64,000 nucleotides of DNA, taken from NCBI GenBank assembly GCA_039621445.1, contig CP154955.1:36745123-36809122 (forward strand). Direction: 5' to 3'. Position numbers and translations under genes: made by a program. Shown here in pieces: positions 21,701 through 35,500 of this stretch. Numbering within the stretch: the first letter of the stretch is position 1; each line of letters opens with the position of its first letter. A model generated the notes under the pieces. It was not told where the DNA came from and did no database searches. It saw nothing but the letters and a program-made list of their open reading frames with translations. Source of the DNA: Euglena gracilis (lineage: Eukaryota; Euglenida; Euglenophyceae; Euglenales).

Positions 21701-24700
21701 CCCACTAGCCAAATTTGGACTAGCTGCAGTCCAAATTGCAGCCCCCCCCCGGGGGGGGGGGGGGCTGCAATCCCTTAAGCAAAAGCCTGGTGTGGAGAGC
21801 AAAAAAGTCTCATTTGCAAAATAGCATGTTTGCCACTCATCTGTGACGTTCCCTCAATAGAAATGTGACCTTTACTGGCGCTTCATGGCTTTCTTTGCCT
21901 TTGGCTCAGAATGCCGTCTAACATGCGCAGTGAGAAAAAATCAAGGAACTTTTTTGGGAAAATTGAAGGGCCCCAAAATTTTTATTTAATGTGATGTTTG
22001 CTTGGACTGTAACTTGTTGCTCTTGTTTCTGAAAAAGGCGCTCGTTTCGGTGGAACCAATTTGGAAAAATGCAAATCAAGAAAAGATGCAAAATACCTTA
22101 CCAAATAACCAGGGTCAATGTAGCGAACGGTATACTCCTTGAACTTTGATTTCATATGCTCCTGGAGGTAACAGCATAAAAGTGCTTCGGAAACCCAAGA
22201 GAAGGATACAAAATGGAACAAAACTACATGGAGCAAAACAACATGGTATCACAACACCTAATTCGGCGAAACCTAAGAAAGACAACTGTTAATAATAACC
22301 AAGTAATAACCAACACAATAATAACCACCATTTTAGCCTTTTCAAGCCTCTGTTCAGAAGCCAGGGCCGAGCGCTCAGCCCTGGTGCTTGCCCGGCACGC
22401 CTGGGCCCTTTCGTCTGTGTTTGGGGGCCGGACTCCCCCCACCCATGGTCAAAGGGGGGGATTCAGGCTTCTGTTTAAGACCCCGGGAGGAGGGGGGTCC
22501 CCCCACCCGCCCAGCCCAGCGCGGGACCCCCCTTCCCGGGTGGGGGGAGACCCCCAGAAAATTGGGTCTAAGGCCATTTCCAAAAAAAAAAAATCCGGCG
22601 CTTGGCGCCAAAACCATACCTAGGCCTCCTACCTGGGATCCCCCTTTGGGGGGGATCCAGCCCCGGACCCACCCACCCACACCCCCCTCTGCCCCTGGGC
22701 ATCTTCTTGAAAAGGAGTCTGGGGGGATTGCTTGGATTTCAACAGTGGATAAAAAATTGGACACTTCTGAACTCTTCCTGGCTGCATTGAAGTTTAACAA
22801 ATGAAAAAGTACCTGAAAAATTAAACATAAGGTGAAATAAAAATTCCATTTGGGGGGGGCTTTCACACCTCAATCTCATCGCGGAGGAAAGCTCCAATGT
22901 CACCAAGCTTTTCTCCTGTATACGACACCTGTGAGGAAAAAAGAAAAAATTCGAGGTACTTAAATATGAGTAATTTGTGCTTTGACTGGAATAATCAAGT
23001 TTTCTGAAAGTCTGTGACCGACCTTCCCCCCCACAACACAAATTTGAACATCCGAGCTACCCCTGCTGGCCGACAACACCAAAGGAGGGGACACGTTGCA
23101 ACCTTTCATGCAGGGGGGAGAAACTGCACACAGGCCAGTCAAAAAACTGCACTGCAAAAAACTGCAAAAAAAACTGCAAAAAAACTGCAAAAAAACTGCA
23201 CTTCAACGAAAAAAAATGACAATAAACAAGCTGAAATGGTGTGCATATGCAAAACAACGTAAATTGCAACCACATGAGCACGCCCCAATTCACCTAACTT
23301 TTCTTTGCACAGCTTTGGAACTGATGACAACAAAAATGGAAGCAGTCAATCAAGGTACACTGTACATGGTTTTTCATGCACTGAAATGCAAATCACGTGT
23401 TTGGATGCCGGTTCACACCGGTTTTCCTGCACCAAAAATTGTACTGACCACAAAGATGCCAAATGGTTTCCTTTTTAAATATGGAAAAAATGCACATACA
23501 CCCGAACACAGAAATTTTCAATGCTTTCAATTCTTGCAGGGGATGTTCAATTTGGAACTTTCAGTCCATCACCTGGGGAAGTTTCCCCATTCACGATAAA
23601 AAAAAATCTACAACAACCATCGCAAACTTTGAACACTGTCTTCAGGGGATTGCCAGATGGTCCACCACCTGGGAATTTCTTGCAAAGAAGCAAGATGAAC
23701 AGAACAAAGGCTTGTGAAATGATTTCCCTTCACAGTTCAGTTCAGAGGGATTTTCCCTCAACAATGACAATACTTTGGAGAATTGAGAACAAAAGAAATA
23801 ATACCACTTGTGGGGAAAAGAGATCACACAGGCACGTGTGATATGCGTCACGACATCCCATAGGATGTGCCATGATTGTCAGGCTGCGCTCATACACAGC
23901 CGTCAGATGTGACAGGTCCAGACTCTGCAGATTTCCTACAGAGCTGGGATCGTGCCTGGTACACACCCAACCCCTTTTGCTAATGACGCTTGCAAAATAA
24001 GCATCGTGACATCTGTCACCACATGCACAGGATGGAGGTGGAGCAATTTTGGTTGGGGAGCAATTGTGCCCTTGTCACCGAAACAATCTGTTTTTTGGAA
24101 TGGTGGCTACAAGAGGCAAAGCAGTTGGCAAGACAGTTGGGGGCAAGACAACTGATGGGATAACTCAACTCATGAACAGATGATGCTTTCTCTTGAGAAA
24201 GACCCTTCAAACATGTGATCCAGCGTAATGAGGCGCAGAGCACCAAAAAATAAACACCTCAGGTTTTCTCAAAACTAGATAAAAAAAAAACTGCAAAAAA
24301 CTGCACGTGTGCAGTTTCTTTCAGAAAAAAGCTGCAAAAAAACCCTGCAAAAAAACTGCAAAAAAAACTGCAAAAAAACCCAAAACGTGAAAACTGCAAA
24401 AAAAAAACTGCAAAAACTGCACGGTGCATATTCCCTCCCCGCCTGCCTTTCATGGACAAGTTTTTGGCTTCGCAGAATGGTCACTGAAAATGAAATGTTT
24501 TTCATGTGGAAAATACCCAAGCATCATAAAATGTGCAACATGCTTCACTTCCCGGCGAAGTGCCAGAAAGAAAATTTTGCTATTGTTTGGAAGCTGTCAA
24601 AAATAAATGCGGTGTGCATTATTTTGCCCCAAAAACTCAAAATAATTCCGGGGGATCAGCAAGCCCGGCCTCAAAAAAAAAAGCGAAAAATGAGGATTTT

Positions 24701-27700
24701 TTTGCGCATTTTTGTGTAAATGTGCAAAATTTTCAAAGTTTGAGGAAGATATTGCAATAATCACGAAAGTGCACATTTTGCCCAAAAGCATGCAAAAATG
24801 GCATCAAATTTACAAAAATTGTATAGAATTATGAGTCTCAAGCAAAAGAAAATTTAAAAAAATTGCAAAAAAAATGGTCAAAAAATGCGAAAAATTGGGT
24901 AAATCACAAAAAAAAATGCACCAAAAAGCAAAATAAAAATGCCCTAAAATTGAAAAAATGCGCAAAAAAATGCGAAAAAATGCGAAACACATCCCCCCGA
25001 ATCAGTTCCGAGCTATAACCTCCCAAATATACTCCCCCCAGCCCTGGACTTCGGATTAAAAAATAATACCCCCGGGGGGGTTATATTGGGGGGTGGGCTA
25101 TATTTGGGGGAGGGTTTATGGGTTCAAATTGGCAGCTCATTTTAGACACATTCTTTGACAACGTTCTTTGTAACTTTTAAAGAGATGACCTTCCATCGAA
25201 CTGCTTCAAACTAACATTTTCATTGTACCATTAAAGACACCTTGAACCCATTTTAATATTTTTTCATGCACTCACATTTTGAACTCAATGCACACACGAT
25301 TTTTAAAAACTGAACAACCTTCTATGCTCCCTTTCTAAACAAGTTTAAACTTTTGAAATACCCTCCCAAATATAAGCAACCCCCCTCTATAAGCAACCCC
25401 AACTGTAAACAACTTTTTGGCTTGACCGACCAAATACAAACAACTCCTTACTGGAGTGTATGAGGGATTTTTCATAAAATGACCTTCGAACGACCGAAAC
25501 ATCGGCGTTCCAGATATGAGGAAACCTCCAAATATAAGCAACCCCTGGGGCTGTTTTTTTGAAAACCCAAATGCTTACATTTGGGGGTAAACAAACACTG
25601 TCTACAACCCCCCAGGGACCCCCAAGGGGTTGTAAGCAGGGTTTGATATAAAGGCAGGTGGGGGGGGGGACGCCCCCACCCCTCCTAAATAGTGGTGCGG
25701 TCCAGGCGACTGATTGTCGGCCCCAAAAATTGCTGAAATTCAAGTCTCTTGGAATTGAACCCCGGGGTTTAAAACTCTTTGGAAAATGGTGGAGACGCAA
25801 AGAAAAACACCAACGCTGGGTCTCTGGATCTAAACGTCGGCAAATGACACAGATCCCAAACGGAGGACCTGTGGGACTAAAGGGTCAAAGGAGTGAGTTT
25901 CAAAGTCAGGTCTAAAAAAGACCAAAAGGTTGTACATATGTGCAATGGAAAAACACAAAACGTAAATGCCTGTTAGACCGATAAGAATTTTCTGGTCTCT
26001 TGCCAAAAAATAACAGGTGGGATGCTGACCACAACTGTTTTTGGACGTGTGACTATGTCCTCACAAGTCGAGGTTTGGTGATTGAACCCAGGGGAGGATT
26101 AAAAATGGGAGGGGTTGTTGGGAAGGCGTAAGAGGGGGGGGGTTATTTTGTGGGGGTTTGGGGGCAGAAAAACCAAACTTTTGGTACCAATATCGTTTTC
26201 TGGTCCATTATAGCTTGTCCCCTTTCAAAAAAAGAGGGGTTTAATAATTGGTTGCTAAATCAAAGACCACACAGGTTCCTATCTCACCAGACCACGAAGT
26301 TCTCTCGTTAAAGGGGTTTTCTGCTCAACATCAACACAACTCATCTTGAGGAATTGGAGGTGGCACCACACCCCCAGATCTGGCCGAATAGACTGCCCAA
26401 AACCAACAGCAACCACGATGACACAATACTGGCGCCACATGAAGTTGGCGTCCACCAGCCTCTTGATGGTGGGGAGGTCCACTGGGTTCTCTGGGATCAG
26501 GACTATGTGAGCGCCTCCAAAAGACACAGCAGCCTGGTGTGAGGGAAGCCTTGGACACTTTCCTCTACATCAAGTTGAAATCAACGCAAAATGATCATGG
26601 CGTGTATTGATATTGAAATGTTGGCATTCTCTTTGGCGTTGGAATTAACAAAAATGATAATTGATACTTCCATAAACACGAACAAAAAATATTGACATGA
26701 ACACTATCAAATGCATTTTAAAAAAGTAATATATCAATATTAAAAACAAAGTCAATGTCATACATACTCAAATTTATTAGTACACTCCGACACAAAAATA
26801 ATGGATCAGTCCCTCCACAAAAATAATGAATCACCCAAATTTTCAAGAATTGTCACGGTCTGGCATGCTTCATGGAAACTGACCTCAGAAACATGCAGCC
26901 GCTTCATTCAAACAGTGGTAACACACAAAATGCAATCATAATACGCCAGAAACGCTGCCTGCTGCTGTAAACATCAAGTTTTCTGTGTGCACACTGTATC
27001 AGGAAGTGATGTGACCCGTGGTGCACAAAGCGCATTCAGGGACCAAACCGCCAGCAAACCGCATTGGACGGCATCGTGTGATTCAGCAATGCGGTTCATC
27101 GATGCACGCAGCGTGGCAGCACAGCGCAACAGGTCAGCATCCCCGCGTGCGCAGCCCGCTCATTTGCGCGAGGGACGTTCCTGTGGCCGAGATGGTATGT
27201 ATTCTGTTCGCTTGCATGCATCAAACGTTTCCCATTTGTCGCTGTCACCAGCCAACTCCAACGCGAAATGGGCCTACCGCCGAAATACTTTTTTCTCTCG
27301 CCCCGAAACAGAGGCACAGTGTACGTGGAATCGCGCCCCAAATGGGAGTTTTCCTGCCCAGGAACGTCCCTTACCCACGATCAATATGATGTCGAGTAGG
27401 CCTTGGCTGCAATGACAGCATCCAATCGCTTCGGCATGCTGTCGCACAACTTCTGCACCTCTGCCACCGTGATCCAACCCCATTCATCCTGCACAGCGGC
27501 CCAAACTGCAGCACAATTTGATGCCAGGGTGATGCTCCTGCACAGCAGAAGCAATGCTACGAACAACATCCATAAGCGTAACATTGCTTCTGCTGTGCAG
27601 GAGCATCACCCTGGCATCAAATTGTGTTGCAGTTTGGGCCGCTGTGCAGGATGAATGGGGTTGGATCACGGTGGCAGAGGTGCAGAAGTTGTGCGACAGC

Positions 27701-30700
27701 ATGCCGAAGCGATTGGATGCTGTCATTGCAGCCAAGGCCTACTCGACATCATATTGATCGTGGGTAAGGGACGTTCCTGGGCAGGAAAACTCCCATTTGG
27801 GGCGCGATTCCACGTACACTGTGCCTCTGTTTCGGGGCGAGAGAAAAAAGTATTTCGGCGGTAGGCCCATTTCGCGTTGGAGTTGGCTGGTGACAGCGAC
27901 AAATGGGGGACGTTTGATGCGTGCAAGCGAACAGAATACATACCATCTCGGCCACAGGAACGTCCCTCGCGCAAATGAGCGGGCTGCGCACGCGGGGATG
28001 CTGACCTGTTGCGCTGTGCTGCCACGCTGCGTGCATCGATGAACCGCATTGCTGAATCACACGATGCCGTCCAATGCGGTTTGCTGGCGGTTTGGTCCCT
28101 GAATGCGCTTTGTGCACCACGGGTCACATCACTTCCTGATACAGTGTGCACACAGAAAACTTGATGTTTACAGCAGCAGGCAGCGTTTCTGGCGTATTAT
28201 GATTGCATTTTGTGTGTTACCACTGTTTGAATGAAGCGGCTGCATGTTTCTGAGGTCAGTTTCCATGAAGTATGCCAGACCGTGACAATTCTTGAAAATT
28301 TGGGTGATTCATTATTTTTGTGGAGGGACTGATTCATTATTTTTGCGTCGGAGTGTATGACCAAAAAATTATTGTAATAATACTATTATTATTGGGAATT
28401 GCAGCATTACTTTGCATCAAATTGTGTTGATTTGAAATACAAATTTGCAGCATTGGAATTCACATAAAGCAAACCATCAACATTAAGATGTTGATAACGT
28501 GACTGTGTAATTTCACTTTAACGTTTTTCTTGTTTTTATCAAAATGTATTGAAAAGAGAAAGATTGAAAAAAATTCAGCTCATTTCCTTCTTTAATAATT
28601 AATATTTTAGATAAATCTTATTTCAACTGATTTCGTACGAAAAGCTGACCTCCGCTGAAACAGAAGAACAAAAAATTAATCTAAACAAAATACACTGATA
28701 TCAACATACGCATCAACGGAACTGTGTCATTGACACGAACACAAAATCAATTTCAATGCTTGTAGGTACTTTTGGTTTAATAACATACACAATATGCAAA
28801 AGTTCACATAAAATCATGACAACAAGGACATTGGAATTCTGAAAAGGAACACACTATCAACGGCACCTGAGCCGCGACAAAGCCTGAAAGTCGTCCATCA
28901 AGCTTCACGATGCAGACCCCATTGAGTTGAGATCGTGCTTCAATTTGTGCTGCCCTGAGAGACAGACAGAACTGATGTTGACAGGAGGGAGGGGACGAGG
29001 GGTCTGGAAGCATGAGGCCATATGCTGGATGGGGGCGGATACCGCAGACACTGCACAGCAAACTCGACGCCAGTGGAGAAGCCAAATGTCCGCTGAATGA
29101 AAGCCACGTCGTTGTCAATGGTCTTTGGGATCCCTGGCAACGGAAGGTGCAATAATAATATGTAATATAATATTTTAACTTGAAAACAAAAAAAACTTAA
29201 AACTTGAAAACAAATTTTTTTTGAGTTTGCATAGAGGCCCCTGAATGAACAAACCAAACCTCAAACATCATAAACATCAAACCACTCCAACAACCTTGTC
29301 AACCCACAGGGGGCCACCATCAAGGACGAGACAGACCCACGACTGCTATGTCTCGACCCTGACGTGCGATCTCCTCCACTAACGCCTGCGCTCCTTGCTG
29401 GGTGCCGTCGCCGCCCACCGTGAACAAAACATTGACCCCCAGCCTGGGACGACGAAGCGCCCCTCGGCCATAGCAGGGGAAGATATTTGAATTCTTATCC
29501 ATTTGCAACAAGATGAAGCGTTTGGCTCAATAATGCAGCCAGCAAAAAAAAATCATTCATTTCAGAAGTCCTTAAATCTCGTTGCCCAAGAGCTGTTTAA
29601 TGTCTTGCTTCATGAGGAAAGAAATAATAACAGGGATGACATTCAAAATATCGTTTGAACCGTTCAAAAAAAGAGCCCCTCCCATTTATTTTTTAGGTCC
29701 ACCTTGTCTTTGAAAGATTTTGAGAGGTTTGAATTGGGCACTGAAGTTTTTTTCATTCAGCTAAACAGGTTTCTTTAAAGCAGTGGGGGGCAAGAAATCG
29801 CTGCAATAGATAGAGGAGGCAGAGGGTACAGAGAGCCACACTGGGCAAGGTTTTCCACCATTTCCTTGGCGTACTCATCCGGACCCCAACCAAGCACCCA
29901 CTGGAATGCCTTCGTGCGAGCAACCTTTCACCACAAAGGACACATGAACCGTTGGCTAACACAGCTTGGCTTCAATTCAAAACAATACATTCCAGGAGGT
30001 TCGCCTCGCTTTCACTTCGAAGTCCCCTGACTTTCGCTGGTGTTAAAAGCCTCTGGGAACTTTTCGTTGTGGGTACTTGATCATAACCACGAGAAGAGCC
30101 AAGGAAAGAACCACCAGACTGATTGATATTGCGAACCAGATCTGCATTGAGATCAACATATATGCCTGCCGATGAATGAAAGCAAAAATGACCGGAGAGC
30201 TTTCATTTCAAAGCATGTGGTTATAGGTTTTTTTTTAAAAAAAAGCAAACTCATCAGCCAAACCCCCGGGACTCAAAAAATAAGCCAAAAGCCTGCAATT
30301 TTGAATCCTTTAAAAATTTTGGAGGGAATCCATTTTTGTGGTTGGGGATGATGAGAATTCTGAGGGCGGGTTGCATTTGGAGTGTGCTGGGAATTGACAA
30401 GAGGAGTCCGTTTTTGGTGGGGTAATTTAGGGGGTCGCTGAGTTGTCATATTAGTGTGAGCAAAGCTTGCCAACTGGGAAAAGGGGGGTGCCCCCTGAAG
30501 ATCCCTCCCGGGCACGTTGTACATGCATAACAACGACATTATTTGGGCATATCTTGTGCATGAGGCTCACAAAAAAGTGCAAGGATGAAAGACATCTAAA
30601 AGCCACAAGTCTGAAACAACGTGGCCACAGGGGCTCAGCAATAAATTCTAAAAGGTCCTCAAAGGCTTGTCCAACAGAGATCAATGATTGCATCCGGGAA

Positions 30701-32446
30701 GGGGGGACTGGGGAGGGTGGCTGCGAGGGCCAACCATTATGTACAATATTTTCCAGCATATGGTTGTGCCACCGTCAGTAAAACATACATGTTTTTTTCT
30801 TTGTAATTTCGTACAAAGCAGCAATGCCCCCCCCCCCGGAGTGCGTTGGGCCGCTGGCCGCGGTGCGTTGGGCCGCTGGACACCCATGGGGGGGTTGCCC
30901 AGCACAGCAGTGTTCCCCCATTTTTTAAAAAAAATTTCGGGCGATTTTTGGAAATTCTTTCCTTTTTTTTGCATGATCTTGTTTTGTTTTTTGAAAGTCT
31001 CACCCCACATACATGCTCTCCTGTTTGATTTTTTTTGATTGCCCATCATTTTCGAGATATTTTCTTTTGTCAGCTGAATAACTCAAGCCTGGTCAGGCGT
31101 GGAGTTCAAACGGATGTATTTCAGCAAGCCGTGATCCAGTCCCTCGCGACTGAAAAAAAATTATTCTGGGTGGTCTGCAGTTCTTATTGCCTCCCCCTCC
31201 CCATTCCTAGGGGTCTGAAAATCCCCTCCTTGGGGATAATTCTTATTCTTTGATGAAAATAAGCAACCCAAATCATAAATAGAAGGGGAAGTAAAAGTAG
31301 AAGAAGCACAGATCAATGAATGAATGAATGAATGAAATTGCTGCTACAATAAATAAGAGGTTTGCGCGAACTTCTGCTTGATATAGGATGGACATCTTGC
31401 ATTTGAAAAAATAAGCATGAAGAGAAAGAGGCACCTTTCAGGATTCCCATGTAGCCAAAGCGGTACCCCAGCACCCTCTTCACCTGTGACAAATGCGAAA
31501 CAAAATGATCCTTGCTTGCTATTATTTCTGATTTTGCAGAGAAATCAAACACAACCATTTCTTGTTTTTGGGACCTGAACTTGGACAAAAAAATGTGGTA
31601 AATAAATCAATGTCGTTGTAACCCCTCCCGCCGCCGTCGCAAGACGAACAACCAAACAAGGATCTGAAAGACTCTTCCTTTAAAAATAGATATACGACCC
31701 CTCACCAAACCCCCCAGCAGGCCTCGATGTAAAGGCAGGTGGGGGGAAAACACCTAAACAGTGGTGCAGCCTGGGTGAGCGATTTTTGGCCCGGCGCGAA
31801 ATGACCCCCCCAAATGGATAAAAGTGCTGTTTTGGGCACTTTTTGGGCAAAAAAATTGTCAAAAATGGAAAAAATTTTCGGCGCAAAGTGCTGGAAGGAA
31901 AATTTGACTTATTTGGGGGGTCCGGACCGATCCCGGGATTTGGGGGGTCCCGGGATCGGTCCGGACCCCCCTTGGCCCACCTTGCCCCATCCTGGCAGGT
32001 GGGGGGGGTGGTCCAAACCCCCCCCTGGTCCAGGAGGGGTAGTGGGAGGACATCCCCCGGGGGTTATAGGATCCGGTTGGTTGGTCGGCCGAAGGGGGGG
32101 TTTATAGGTGGGGGGGGGTTATAGGTCCCGGAATTGTTGGTGAAAATCCGACCCCCCAAAAATGACCCCGAAAACCCCCAAATTTGGCAATTTTTGACAA
32201 TTTTGGTCAAAATGGATTTTTTGGTGATGGTCGGTCTCAAAAAATTGCCAAAAAATCAGTTTTGGGGTGGTTTGCGGCCGAAAAAATCGCCCCCAGCGGC
32301 TTTCATTTTTCTTCCCCGAGGGGGGGGGTTATAGGTCCCGGTTTGGTTGGTCAGCCTGAGGGGGGGGGGTTATAGGTGGGGGGGTCGCTGAGCTCTTATC
32401 TCTTTAGAGTAAGAGCGAAGCTTACCACCCCCCCGAAACCCCCCCC

Positions 32447-32501
<55 letters not shown>

Positions 32502-35500
32502 CCCCCCCCCCCCCCCCCCCCGATGTGACCTGATTTCGGGACCCGAAAGGTTAATAGCCTATAGGTTAGGAGACGGTCCCTAGTTTGTCCAGAGCCCTCA
32601 CTTTGCCCGCAACTCCGCGCCAGGCCGGAGATCTGGCCCGAGCAAAAAAGTTGCGTACCGTTTTTTTTCAAAGAAAGTTTGTTGGACCGGCAACAGGGGG
32701 TCATTTTGGGGTCAAAAAATCGAAAAATTCAAAATATCTCGAAAACGCCGGGGAGTTGAGAAAAAGTAAAGAGTACCTCATTCCTCAACTTTGGGACGCC
32801 CTATCCACCGGTATGCGCAGTTTGGGCCAACTCCCCGCCTAGCCCGAGATACGGCCGTTTTTCGGTCCAAATGGCCGTTTTGTACACTTTTCCCACTGTC
32901 CGACTTAGCCGTTTTCGGGCCAAAAAGTCGAAAAAAAATCGAAAAAATTTTTTTCGCCCAAAACCATGTTTTTTGGCCTCCCGGACCCGGAAAAAGTGTT
33001 TTTGAGCTGAAAATGAGCGTTTTTCGACCCGCCAGCGCCCCGTTTTGGTTCGCCAACCCATTGACTTTGGGTCAAAACCGGGTCAAAAAAGTCGAAAAAA
33101 ATCGAAAATTTTTTTTTGCCCAAAATCATGTTTTTTGGCCTCCCGGACCCAGGAAAACTGTTTTTGAGCCGAAAATGAGCGTTTTTCGACCCGCCAGCGC
33201 CCCGTTCAGGGCCGCCGACCCATTGATTTTGGGTCAAAACCGGGTCGAAAAAGTCGAAAAAAATCGGAAAAAATTTTTTTTGCCCGAAACGATGTTTGTT
33301 GGCCTCCCGGACCCAGAAAAACTGTTTTTGGGCCGAAAACCGGCGTTTTTCGACCCGCCAGCGCCCCGTTTTGGGCCGCCGACCCATTGACTTTGGGTCA
33401 AAACCGGGTCAAAAAAGTCGAAAAAAATCGAAATTTTTTTTTGCCCAAAATCATGTTTTTTGGCCTCCCGGACCCAGAAAAACTGTTTTTGAGCCGAAAA
33501 CGAGCGTTTTTCGACCCGCCAGCGCCCCGTTTTGGGCCGCCAACCATTTGACTTTGGGTCAAAACCAGACGAAAAAGGTGAAAAAAATCGAAAAATTTTA
33601 GCCCGAAACGATGTTTTTTTGGCCTCCCGGACCCAAAAACTGTTTCCGAGCCAAAATGAGCGTTTTTCGACCCGCCAGCGCCCCGTTTTGGGCCGCCAAC
33701 CCATTAATTTTGTGTCAAAACTGGGCCAAAAAAGTCGAAAAAAATCGAAAAAAAATTTCTGCCCAAAACGATGTTACTGTTTAGAGCCGAAAATGAGCGT
33801 TTTTCGCGTGCCGGGCCGGGGTGGTCTCCCAAAGAGCTCAGCTCTACGTCACACCCTGGTCGCTGAGCTCTTATCTCTTTAGAGTAAGAGCGAAGCTTAC
33901 CACCCGGCCGAGACCCCCCCTGACCCCCCGCCCCCCCGCCCCCCCCGCCCCCCCGCCCCCCCCACCCCGCCCCCCCCTGAGTAGGCTCGGGCACCCGAGG
34001 ATTATCGATGTGATTGGATTTCGGGACCCGAAAGGTTAATAGCCTATAGGTTAGGAGAGGTCCCTAGTTTGTCCAGAGCCCTCACTTTGCCCGCAACTCC
34101 GCGCCAGGCCGGAGATCTGGCCCGAGCAAAAAAGTTGCGTACCGTTTTTTTCCAAAGAAATTTTGTTGGAACGGCAAAAGGGGTCATTTTTTGGGGTCAA
34201 AAAATCGAAAAATTCATAATATCTCGAAAACGCTGGGGAGTTGAGAAAAACTAAAGAGTACCTCATTCCACAACTTTGGGACGCCCTATCCACCGGTATT
34301 CGCAGTTTGGGCCAACTCCCCGCCTAGCCCGAGATATGGCCGTTTTTCGGTCCAAATGGCCGTTTTGCGCACTTTTCCCACTGTCCGACTTAGCCGTTTT
34401 CGGGCCAAAAAGTCGAAAAAAATCGAAAAAATTTTTTCGCCCAAAACCATGTTTTTTGGCCTCCCGGACCCGGAAAAAGTGTTTTTTGGCCGAAAATCAG
34501 CATTTTTCCCCCCGCCAGCCCCCCATTTTAGTTCGCCAACCCAATGACTTTGGGTCAAAACCGGGTCAAAAAAGTCGAAAAAAATCGAACATTTTTTTTT
34601 CGCCCAAAACCATGTTTTTTGGCCTCCCGGACCCGGAAAAAGTGTTTTTGAGCTGAAAATGAGCGTTTTTCGAACCCGCCAGGGCCCCTTTTTGGGCCGC
34701 TAACCCATGGATTTTTGGTCAAATTCGGGTCAAAAAAGTGAAAAAATATCGAAATATTTTTTTGCCCAAAACCATGTTTTTTGGCCTCCAGGACCCGGAA
34801 AACATGTTTTTGAGCTGAAAATGAGCGTTTTTCGCCGGCCGGGCCGGAATGGTCCCCCAAAGAGCTCAGCTCTACGTCACACCCTGGTCGCTGAGCTCTT
34901 ATCTCTTTAGAGTAAGAGCGAAGCTTACCACCCCCCCGAAACCCCCCCCCTACCCCCCCCCCCCCCCCCCGCCCCCCCGCCCCCCCCCCCCCCCCCCCCC
35001 CCCCCCCCCTGAGTAGGCTCGGGCCCCCGCGGATTATCGATGTGACCTGATTTCCGGACCCGAAAAGTTAATAGCCTATAGGTTAGGAGACGGTCCCTAG
35101 TTTGTCCAGAGCCCTTAGGTTGCCCGCAACTCCGCGCCAGGCCGGAGATCTGGCCCGAGCAAAAAAGTTGTCTACCGTTTTTTTTTTAAAGAAATTTTGT
35201 TGGACCGGCAAAAGGGGTCATTTTTGGGGTCAAAAAATCGAAAAATTCAAAATATCTCGAAAACGCTGGGGAGTTGAGAAAAACTAAAGAGTACCTCATT
35301 CCACAACTTTGGGACGCCCTATCCACCGGTATTCGCAGTTTGGGCCAACTCCCCGCCTAGCCCGAGATACGGCCGTTTTTCGGTCCAAATTGCCGTTTTG
35401 CGCACTTTTCCCACTGTCCGACTTAGCCGTTTTCGGGCCAAAAAGTCGAAAAAAATCAAAAAAAAATTTTTCGCCCAAAACCATGTTTTTGGGCCTCCCG

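Larger units (their letters stand above)
26783..28355. mobile_element. Palindromic (fold-back) Tc1/mariner-derived element
   Basis: The two halves are near-perfect reverse complements about a centre at 27569, with arms of roughly 775 bp and a spacer of about 20 bp. Ends read CACTCCGACACAAAAATAAT and its complement (one base differs), bordered by TA on both sides (26781-26782, 28356-28357), the Tc1/mariner target duplication. Each arm carries the 3' end of a transposase reading outward. The element has no complete transposase. It lies in PFK-1 intron 8, so the pre-mRNA would contain a long self-complementary stretch. Confidence 0.93.

Noticed and set aside
22375-22866. 163-residue minus and 138-residue plus frames with Gly/Pro runs
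   Set aside because: They follow C/G runs inside PFK-1 intron 10 and overlap on both strands.
24424-24606. Cys-rich plus-strand frame ([19 protein letters not shown])
   Set aside because: Antisense to PFK-1 in an intron, adjacent to CTGCAAAAAA repeats, no splice sites or homology; probably chance.
26987-28151. 142- and 123-residue frames in the palindrome arms
   Set aside because: Mirror-image copies lying outside the transposase end in the element's non-coding part; no family match.
32387-32430. Hammerhead-ribozyme-like arrangement at unit heads (CTGA, stem, GAAGC)
   Set aside because: The conserved UGA after CUGA and the GAAA stretch are not present and no cleavage-site stem could be assigned. 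Only the hairpin itself is supported.
32387-32430. Helitron 3' end (hairpin near terminus)
   Set aside because: No CTRR end follows the hairpin on either strand and no 5' TC boundary was found; the unit has inverted termini instead.
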